Source of the DNA: Clostridia bacterium
GTDB lineage: Bacteria; Bacillota_A; Clostridia; Oscillospirales; CAG-272
Direction of reading: 5' to 3'
Assembly: GCA_017462145.1 (NCBI GenBank)
Contig: JAFTRT010000017.1
Location: 1 to 21,616 of the forward strand
Length of the DNA: 21,616 nt
Shown piece by piece: positions 15,935 to 21,616 of this stretch. The number at the start of each line of letters is the position of its first letter. Position 1 is the first letter of the stretch. The translations under genes and the position numbers were made by a program. The notes under the pieces are model-generated. The model was not told where the DNA came from and ran no database searches. It saw nothing but the letters and a program-made list of their open reading frames with translations.

Positions 15935-16702
15935 ATGATTGCCTTTCAAAATCATTCTCTTTCCTATTCCTATATGGGTCTGTTTGACCGAACGGGAACA
16001 TGGATCCATCCCACCGTCACTTGCGACACCTACGAAATCATTTTTGTCACCGAGGGCGAGGTTCCTCTCTTCGAAGAGGAGAACGTCTTTCATTTGAAAA
16101 AGGGAGATCTTTTGCTGTTATCTCCTTTCATGGAGCACGGCGGAAGCCAACCGGTTGAGGGAAGAACCTCCTTCTATTGGTTGCATTTTCAGATCGATTC
16201 CCTGGACGGCCTCTCCATTCCCAAGCAATGCACGCCCGATGCCATCCGTACCGAGCGAAGACTCAAGGAGCTGATGCAATGCCAAGAACGGGGCGACACC
16301 ACGGTAGCCGAGCTGATCCTTGCCCGCTTTTTGCTGGAGGATCTTGCTCCCATCGAGCGAAAAAGCAAATCAGCCCATGAAATTGCAGAATACGTTCGCA
16401 TCCATGCCTCGGAGCCTCTAACCGTGGCCAAGCTGGCAGAGCGGTTCCACTATACCCCCGACTATCTTTGCCGCCTGTTGCGAAGCGAGTTTGGAATGGG
16501 GGCCAAGGAGTTGATCGTAGAAAAGCGACTGGCGTATATCCAATCCTTGCTCCTCAACACCAACGACTCAGTCAAGGAGATCGCCTACCGGTGCGGCTTT
16601 GAGGACGAAAACATCTTCATCAAATTTTTCAAATACCACGAGCAACGTACCCCCACCGAATTTCGGAACGAATTTTTCCGAATTCACATGAACACCCGAT
16701 AG
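15935..16702 (+). CDS. AraC-family transcriptional regulator, divergent from GH127
   Basis: 255 residues from the ATG at 15935. An N-terminal cupin-type sensor (about 20-95, with YEIIFVTEGEVPLFEEENVFHLKKGDLLLLSP) and a C-terminal double helix-turn-helix (about 155-250), ending in the family signature VKEIAYRCGFEDENIFIKFFKYHEQRTPTEFR-like region. An in-frame GTG at 15920 would add five residues (MKKSD). ATG 15935 is preferred because AGGTGA lies 11 bases before it and the added codons are part of the repeat, but the choice is not firm. A seven-codon frame (ATG 15900, MKKSEHR) ends on the TGA that overlaps the GTG. Probable regulator of GH127; inducer unknown. Confidence 0.88.
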   Translation: MIAFQNHSLSYSYMGLFDRTGTWIHPTVTCDTYEIIFVTEGEVPLFEEENVFHLKKGDLLLLSPFMEHGGSQPVEGRTSFYWLHFQIDSLDGLSIPKQCTPDAIRTERRLKELMQCQERGDTTVAELILARFLLEDLAPIERKSKSAHEIAEYVRIHASEPLTVAKLAERFHYTPDYLCRLLRSEFGMGAKELIVEKRLAYIQSLLLNTNDSVKEIAYRCGFEDENIFIKFFKYHEQRTPTEFRNEFFRIHMNTR

Positions 16703-16717
16703 GTTTGCCGAAAACCG

Positions 16718-16746
16718 TTGATTTTCCCGCCTACCTATGGTACAAT
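16718..16746 (+). promoter_or_regulatory. Promoter of the ABC exporter operon
   Basis: TTGATT (16718-16723), 17-nt spacer, TACAAT (16741-16746), with TGG before the -10 (extended). It begins 16 bases after the AraC stop, so the operon has its own start. Confidence 0.75.
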
Positions 16747-16773
16747 GATAGCAGTTCAAGTGAAGGAGTTCCC

Positions 16774-18525
16774 ATGAAGCAAACAAAACAAAAACGGCCC
16801 ACTCCCATCCTGCGCCGTTTCCTTTCCTATTACCGTCCCCATAAAAAGCTGTTGGCCTTGGATATGCTGGCCTCTTTATTGGTGTCTGTCATCGGCATGG
16901 TTTATCCCATCGTCACCAACCTCATGCTCAACGATTTGATCCCCAATCAAAAATACAAGGCCATCGTTTGGGCAGGTCTTTCTCTTTTGGCACTGTATGC
17001 CGCCCGTATGGCCATGCGCTATTTTGTGCAATATTACGGCCACATCATCGGCGTGCGGATGCAGGCCGAGATGCGCAGCGATATGTTCCGCCACCTGCAA
17101 GCACTTCCCTATTCCTATTATGACGGAAGTGAAACGGGCAAGATCATGTCCCGTATGACCAACGACCTGATGAACGTCAGCGAGCTTGCCCACCACGGCC
17201 CGGAAAACCTGCTGATCAGCGGCGTGATGATCCTTGCCTCCTTTGTTTATCTTTGGACGTTGGAGCCCATTCTGACCCTCATCATCTTTGCCTGCGTTCC
17301 GATTTTGGTGGTTGTTTCCATCGTCTGCCGCAAACACATGAGAGATGCCTTTGCCGAGCGTCGGGTGGGTGTGGCCGCCATCAACGCCTCTTTGGAAAGC
17401 AGCATCAGCGGCATTCGGGTCACCAAGGCCTTTACCAATACCGAGCAGGAATGTGAACAGTTTGAGGAAAGCAATCACATCTTTGTGGAGGCCAGCCGAA
17501 AGGCCTACCGTGCCATGGCCGCTTTCTTCTCCTCCACCGCCTTTGTCACCGACGTATTCAACGTGATTGTCCTCATTGCAGGCGGTCTCTTCCTCTATCA
17601 TAACCGCATCTCCTTTGGTGACTATTCCACCTTCATCGTTTCGGTCAATCTGTTTATCTCCCCCGTCACCACGCTCATTCAGTTTATGGAGCAATACCAA
17701 GACGGCGTGACGGGCTTCCGCCGATTTTTAGAGGTCATGGATGCCGAGCCCGAGTGGGAGACCCCCGGAGCCGCCGAGCTGACAGACGTAAAGGGCGAGA
17801 TCGGTCTGGAGCACGTCAGCTTCCGATATGCTGACACCCGTGATGTGTTGGACGACGTTTCTCTTCACCTGCATCCCGGAAAAAAGCTGGCATTGGTTGG
17901 ACCGTCGGGAGGCGGAAAGACCACCATATGCCACTTGTTACCTCGCTTCTATGAGATCGGGGAGGGGCGTATCACCATTGACGGAACCGATATACGGGAG
18001 GTCACGCTGACCTCTTTGCGGCAAAACATCGGCATCGTTCAACAGGACGTTTTTCTCTTCTGTGGAACCATTCGCCACAACATCCTCTATGGCCGTCCCG
18101 ATGCCACCGAGGAAGAGATGATCGAGGCGGCCAAGCGTGCCAATATTCATGATTACATCATGACCCTTGAAAACGGCTACGATACCGAGATCGGCGAGCG
18201 AGGTGTCCGTCTGTCGGGCGGTCTAAAACAACGGCTCAGCATTGCCAGAGTCTTTTTGAAGGATCCTGCCATTCTGATTTTGGACGAAGCCACCAGTGCG
18301 TTGGATAACACCACCGAAATTCTCATTCAACAGGCCTTGGACGAGCTGTGCTGCGGACGCACCACCCTCATTGTGGCACACCGTCTTTCCACCATCAAGC
18401 ACGCAGACGAGATCGCCGTGATCTCCGAGGGCCGCATTGCAGAGATGGGAAGCCATGAGGAGCTGATGGCCGCAAACGGCATGTATCGGGAGCTGTACGA
18501 CCTGCAATTTCGATCTCAAGAATAA
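16774..18525 (+). CDS. ABC exporter half-transporter (permease plus ATPase)
   Basis: 583 residues. Six membrane helices (about 25-310) followed by a nucleotide-binding domain: Walker A GPSGGGKT (376-383), Q-loop VQQD (422-425), signature LSGGLKQR (480-487), Walker B LILDEA with E505, and H-loop H536. This is the MsbA/lipid-multidrug exporter architecture working as a dimer; there is no N-terminal peptidase domain. The signature reads LSGGL instead of LSGGQ (codon cta at Leu484). The start at 16774 has GAAGGAG upstream; the frame is open earlier but overlaps the promoter. First gene of an operon with a nucleotidyltransferase 18 bases downstream. Only one half-transporter is present, so it is a homodimer or pairs with a protein encoded elsewhere. 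Substrate unknown. Confidence 0.93.
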   Translation: MKQTKQKRPTPILRRFLSYYRPHKKLLALDMLASLLVSVIGMVYPIVTNLMLNDLIPNQKYKAIVWAGLSLLALYAARMAMRYFVQYYGHIIGVRMQAEMRSDMFRHLQALPYSYYDGSETGKIMSRMTNDLMNVSELAHHGPENLLISGVMILASFVYLWTLEPILTLIIFACVPILVVVSIVCRKHMRDAFAERRVGVAAINASLESSISGIRVTKAFTNTEQECEQFEESNHIFVEASRKAYRAMAAFFSSTAFVTDVFNVIVLIAGGLFLYHNRISFGDYSTFIVSVNLFISPVTTLIQFMEQYQDGVTGFRRFLEVMDAEPEWETPGAAELTDVKGEIGLEHVSFRYADTRDVLDDVSLHLHPGKKLALVGPSGGGKTTICHLLPRFYEIGEGRITIDGTDIREVTLTSLRQNIGIVQQDVFLFCGTIRHNILYGRPDATEEEMIEAAKRANIHDYIMTLENGYDTEIGERGVRLSGGLKQRLSIARVFLKDPAILILDEATSALDNTTEILIQQALDELCCGRTTLIVAHRLSTIKHADEIAVISEGRIAEMGSHEELMAANGMYRELYDLQFRSQE

Positions 18526-18543
18526 AACAGAAAGGAGAACGGC

Positions 18544-19707
18544 ATGGAGCAAGCTGTTTTCGACCTTTCCCCACTGACCCGCTCCCTATCGGATTCGGTA
18601 CGGGAGCAAGCCACGGCACCAAGTATACGGCTGTCCGAGGATGCCTGTTCGGCTCTGTTACAGATCGCCATCCGTCACGACGTGGCGCATTTGCTGACTC
18701 CCATGGTGGCAATGGCAGAGCTTTCTGCCGATTCCCCCGTGGCCAAGACCGTAGAACAAAAAAAGCTGCACGCCTTTTTCCGTTGCGAGCAACAGCTCTA
18801 CGAGAGCAACCGCATTTCCGCATGGCTCACCAAGGAAGCCATTCCCTATCTGCCCTTAAAGGGTACGGTGCTTCGCCCCCTCTATCCGGAACCGTGGATG
18901 CGAAGCTGTGGAGACCTGGATATTTTGATCCCGAAGGAACAGTTGGAGCGAGCGGTGAATCGGTTGTGTGCCGAGGGCTTCCGTGCCGATCCGCAAGACA
19001 GCCACGACGTGTCTCTGTACTCGGAATCGGGGGTTCACGTGGAACTGCACTTTTCCCTGACCGACCCCTTTTCAGACAGTCACGATCCCATTTTGGATGG
19101 GGTATGGGAATCGGTACATCCCCTTGCGGAACATCCGATGGAACAGCGGATGACCGATCCCTTTTTCTACTACTATCACATTGCACACATGGCCAAGCAT
19201 ATCCGCACCATGGGCGGTTGCGGTATCCGCCCCTTTTTGGATCTTTGGGTACTGTGGAACCGCACCGACCCAGACCGGGAAGCAAGAGAAGCTCTCTTGG
19301 CCCAAGGAGGTCTTTTGACCTTTGGACGGGCCGCAGAGCAGCTGGCACGGGTCTGGTTTGACGGAGAAGCGCACACCGAGCTGACAAAAGAATTGGAGCA
19401 ATACGTGCTTCGGGGCGAGCAAGGCAACAAGGAGCAAGAGATCCTGACCAACCGCGCACGGCAAAAAACGGGGCGGCTGTCCTATGCCTTCTCCCGTATC
19501 TTCCTTCGCCGTGACCTGTTGGAAACCCAGTATCCCGTTCTTCGCAAGCATCCGTCTCTTTTGCCCGTCTGTCAAGTCAGACGTTGGTTTCGCTTGCTCT
19601 TTGGAGGCAAGCTGTTCTCCTCTGCCGAGGAATTGCAGGCCAACGGTCGTCTCTCCGAACAAGAGCTGACCCGTGTCGATAACCTGCTCCGCAAGCTGGA
19701 GCTTTGA
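18544..19707 (+). CDS. Nucleotidyltransferase-fold protein (NTP_transf_5, PF14907 type)
   Basis: 387 residues. The motif LKGTVLRPLYPEPWMRSCGD, followed by GDLDILI (123-129, D124 and D126 the probable metal ligands) and VHVELH (E167), is that of the PF14907 nucleotidyltransferases, whose substrates are unknown. Downstream is an alpha-helical region with YYYHIAHMAKHI, also typical. Such genes often sit in peptide-modification or surface-polysaccharide clusters; here there is only an ABC exporter upstream and nnrD downstream. AAAGGAG upstream supports the start. 18 bases after the exporter, so probably cotranscribed. Family fairly sure, role unknown. Confidence 0.8.
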   Translation: MEQAVFDLSPLTRSLSDSVREQATAPSIRLSEDACSALLQIAIRHDVAHLLTPMVAMAELSADSPVAKTVEQKKLHAFFRCEQQLYESNRISAWLTKEAIPYLPLKGTVLRPLYPEPWMRSCGDLDILIPKEQLERAVNRLCAEGFRADPQDSHDVSLYSESGVHVELHFSLTDPFSDSHDPILDGVWESVHPLAEHPMEQRMTDPFFYYYHIAHMAKHIRTMGGCGIRPFLDLWVLWNRTDPDREAREALLAQGGLLTFGRAAEQLARVWFDGEAHTELTKELEQYVLRGEQGNKEQEILTNRARQKTGRLSYAFSRIFLRRDLLETQYPVLRKHPSLLPVCQVRRWFRLLFGGKLFSSAEELQANGRLSEQELTRVDNLLRKLEL

Positions 19708-19736
19708 CCGTTCAAATCCTGTTGAAAGGAATCCTC

Positions 19737-20603
19737 ATGACAAACTACACTGTTTTTTCATACGCCGATCAGGAGCGGCCCACACTCCCGCCCCGTCCGC
19801 AAAACAGCAACAAAAAGACCTTTGGACGGGTTCTTTGTCTCTGCGGCTGTGAGGGAATGGCAGGCGCCGCCTATCTGGCCGCCAAGGCCGCTTACCGTAC
19901 AGGGGCAGGCTTGGTCGAGCTCTGCACCCCTGCCGTGAACCGTCCCGTGTTGCAAACCTTAATCCCCGAGGCGGTGGTAACCGTCTATGACGAAAGCAAT
20001 TTTCGTGACCGCCTGACAGAGGCCTTGGAGCGTGCCGATGCCGCCGTGATCGGATGCGGCTTGGGACAGTCTGCGCTGTCGTCCTCGGTGCTCGCTTTTG
20101 CTCTGCGGCATAAGACCGTTCCCGCTGTTTTGGATGCCGACGGACTCAATCTGTTGGCCAAGCACCCTGCCCTTTGGGGATATGCAAAGGGAGATCTTCT
20201 CACCCCTCACCCACTGGAGCTGTCTCGCTTGACGGGGCGCTCGGTGGAGGATTTGTTGGCAGACGAGGAGTCATCCGCTTATGAGACCGCACGCCGATTC
20301 CAAGCCGTCTGCGTACTCAAGACCCACCGCACGGCCGTCTCCGACGGAGGCGACCGCCTCTATCGCAATCAAACGGGTAACAGTGGGATGGCCACGGGAG
20401 GATCGGGAGACGTCCTGGCCGGCATCCTCGGCGGACTGTTGGCCCAGCGGAAGCACTTGGATCGTTCTCCCTTGGAGTTGGCCGCCTTGGGCGTGTACCT
20501 TCACGGCATGGCAGGAGATCTCGCCGCCGATGCCCTGGGAGAATACTCGGTGATGGCAAGCGATCTATTGGCGCATTTACCCCAAGCAATGAAGCAAATA
20601 TAA
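19737..20603 (+). CDS. nnrD: ADP/ATP-dependent NAD(P)H-hydrate dehydratase
   Basis: 288 residues of the ribokinase-like YjeF C-terminal family. Early GRVLCLCGCEGMAGAAYLAA and YRTGAGLV (about 30-60), VLDADGLNLL (131-140), TPHPLELSRL (156-165), and the nucleotide/catalytic motif GNSGMATGGSGD (214-225; D225 the catalytic Asp). It converts damaged S-NAD(P)HX back to NAD(P)H. The epimerase half (NnrE) is not fused and not seen in this window. The start at 19737 has AAAGGA upstream; an earlier in-frame TTG at 19704 overlaps the preceding stop and lacks a site. 29 bases after the nucleotidyltransferase; last gene of the operon. Confidence 0.92.
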   Translation: MTNYTVFSYADQERPTLPPRPQNSNKKTFGRVLCLCGCEGMAGAAYLAAKAAYRTGAGLVELCTPAVNRPVLQTLIPEAVVTVYDESNFRDRLTEALERADAAVIGCGLGQSALSSSVLAFALRHKTVPAVLDADGLNLLAKHPALWGYAKGDLLTPHPLELSRLTGRSVEDLLADEESSAYETARRFQAVCVLKTHRTAVSDGGDRLYRNQTGNSGMATGGSGDVLAGILGGLLAQRKHLDRSPLELAALGVYLHGMAGDLAADALGEYSVMASDLLAHLPQAMKQI

Positions 20604-20638
20604 CACCCAAAAGGCTTTCTTGCAGAAAAAGCCCACAA

Positions 20639-20670
20639 AAAAGGCAGTTCTTTTGAACTGCCTTTTGTTT
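20639..20670. terminator. Bidirectional terminator between nnrD and the LRR gene
   Basis: A 12-bp stem (20639-20650 with 20655-20666, AAAAGGCAGTTC), TTTT loop and T-rich exit, with A-run upstream. It ends nnrD on the plus strand and the convergent LRR gene on the minus strand. Confidence 0.88.
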
Positions 20671-20677
20671 TTTGATT

Positions 20678-21616
20678 TTAACTGCGTTTCCAAAACTTCC
20701 CCCAGTCCTCAGGCCCTCCAAAACTTATAGAACGATTACTATACGGATTGTGGTAAACTGTGCCTAAAAAAACAATGTGTGTCAAATAGTTTGCTGCAAT
20801 AGCAGGGTCAGAAAGATCGGCGGGAACCGAAGTTCCACTTGTAGCCGTAGGAGAAGATGCAACCCACCAACCGTTTGGATTTTCAAAAATCACGCTGTCC
20901 AATGCAGGGAACGCATCTCTGTCTATACTCGTAACGTTACTCGGAATGGTGATGCTGGTCAGACCGCAACCTTTGAACGCATAGGTACCTATATTTGTCA
21001 ACTGACTGTTTTGTCCAAAAGCAACGCTTGTCAGGTTGATACACCCGTAGAATGCATGAGGACCTATGCTTATCAGTTGACTATTCGCAACAAATGTAAC
21101 ACCGGTCAATCTTTCGCAGCCCTCAAAAGAAGCCGTTCCTACGCTCATTATGCTATTCGGAATGGTTATATTTGTTAAACCTGTACAATATTTGAACGCA
21201 TAATCACCTATACTCGTCACACCGTTTGAAATCGTGATATTCGTCAATCCGCTACAATGGTAAAATGCATAATTGTTTATGCTCATTACGCTGCTTGGAA
21301 TGGTAATGTCGGTCAAACTGTCACAACCGCTAAACGCACTTTCACCTATGCTTGTTATACTGTTTGGAAGGGTAATACTGGTCAGACTGCCACAACCACT
21401 GAACGCACCGTTGCCTATGCTCATCACACTATTTGGAATGGTGATGTTCGTCAGATTATCACAACTATTGAATGTACCGTCTCCTATGCTCGTCACGCTG
21501 TTCGGGATGGTGATACTTGTGAGATCGTTGCAATCTTCGAACGCATCCTCGGCAATGGTTTTGGTTCCATTTTTAACAACGTAAGAACCAGATATAGATT
21601 TTTTTGCTTTGATCAA
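20678..21616 (-). CDS. BspA-like leucine-rich-repeat protein, C-terminal part (N-terminus beyond right edge)
   Basis: 312 residues are visible, and no start is seen: the frame is open to the edge, and the TTG at 21616 is not a likely start because the first residues already run into a repeat. Nine LRR_5 (PF13306) repeats, mostly 23 residues (LT-x-ITIPNSV-x-SIG-x-x-AF-x-x-C), span residues 32-241, after a partial one. The last 70 residues (GWWV, DPAIAANYLT, ending FWKRS) form a C-terminal cap seen in Clostridial LRR proteins. BspA-like LRR proteins are usually secreted or surface proteins that bind host or glycans; the signal peptide, if present, is outside the window. The gene reads more AT-rich than its neighbours. 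It ends at the shared terminator with nnrD. Confidence 0.85.
   Translation of the reverse strand: MIKAKKSISGSYVVKNGTKTIAEDAFEDCNDLTSITIPNSVTSIGDGTFNSCDNLTNITIPNSVMSIGNGAFSGCGSLTSITLPNSITSIGESAFSGCDSLTDITIPSSVMSINNYAFYHCSGLTNITISNGVTSIGDYAFKYCTGLTNITIPNSIMSVGTASFEGCERLTGVTFVANSQLISIGPHAFYGCINLTSVAFGQNSQLTNIGTYAFKGCGLTSITIPSNVTSIDRDAFPALDSVIFENPNGWWVASSPTATSGTSVPADLSDPAIAANYLTHIVFLGTVYHNPYSNRSISFGGPEDWGKFWKRS
20894..21523. repeat. Tandem 69-bp repeats encoding LRR units
   Basis: Nine tandem units, seven of 69 bases and two of 75 and 72, encoding the leucine-rich repeats. The DNA copies are recognisable by the recurring CTATGCT and TTCGGAATGGT-like segments. These are coding repeats, not CRISPR. 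Confidence 0.85.

Noticed and set aside
20894..21523. CRISPR-like array
   Set aside because: The repeats are contiguous, degenerate, have a 69-bp period and are in frame as LRR units; there are no spacers.

Overview
The window looks like a chromosomal segment of a Gram-positive bacterium of the Clostridia type, probably an uncultured gut Oscillospirales/Eubacteriales lineage. This is inferred from strong AGGAGG-type ribosome binding sites, sigma-A style promoters (TTGAnn, 17-nt spacer, TATAAT, often with an extended TG), rho-independent terminators, the standard genetic code and the gene families present. The species cannot be named from sequence alone.

Layout: (1) 1-1776, minus strand: the N-terminal part of a MATE transporter running off the left edge, secG, and a PflA/PflX-like radical SAM protein; each of the three has its own recognisable promoter. 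(2) 1962-4115, plus strand: mscS and full-length cinA. (3) 4116-4435: a gene-free stretch of 320 bases holding a possible folded RNA, a terminator-like hairpin, a consensus promoter and a perfect hairpin at the expected 5' end of the next transcript. (4) 4436-10657: one F1Fo ATP synthase operon, atpB-E-F-A-G-D-C, tightly packed with overlaps, closed by a bidirectional terminator. It has no separate delta-subunit gene. The alpha subunit instead carries an N-terminal domain that aligns by eye with the C-terminal domain of delta. Subunit c has a signal-peptide-like extension, and subunit a has a lysine-rich tail and altered channel residues. (5) 10699-16702: a carbohydrate region with two regulator-enzyme pairs. 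One AraC regulator is divergent from a GH2 glycosidase, and another AraC regulator is divergent from a GH127 beta-L-arabinofuranosidase. A small DUF378 membrane protein lies between the two enzymes. (6) 16774-20603: an apparent operon of a half-size ABC exporter, a PF14907-type nucleotidyltransferase and an NAD(P)H-hydrate dehydratase (NnrD). (7) 20678-21616, minus strand: the C-terminal part of a BspA-like leucine-rich-repeat protein that looks more AT-rich than its neighbours.

How the genes work together: the ATP synthase operon is complete except for a free delta. The most economical reading is that the stator link to subunit b has been moved onto alpha. The two glycosidases look cytoplasmic (no signal peptides), each paired with its own AraC regulator, so they probably cleave imported arabinose- or galactose-containing oligosaccharides; no sugar transporter is visible here. 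The strongest candidate for something undescribed is the delta-alpha fused ATP synthase with its modified Fo subunits.
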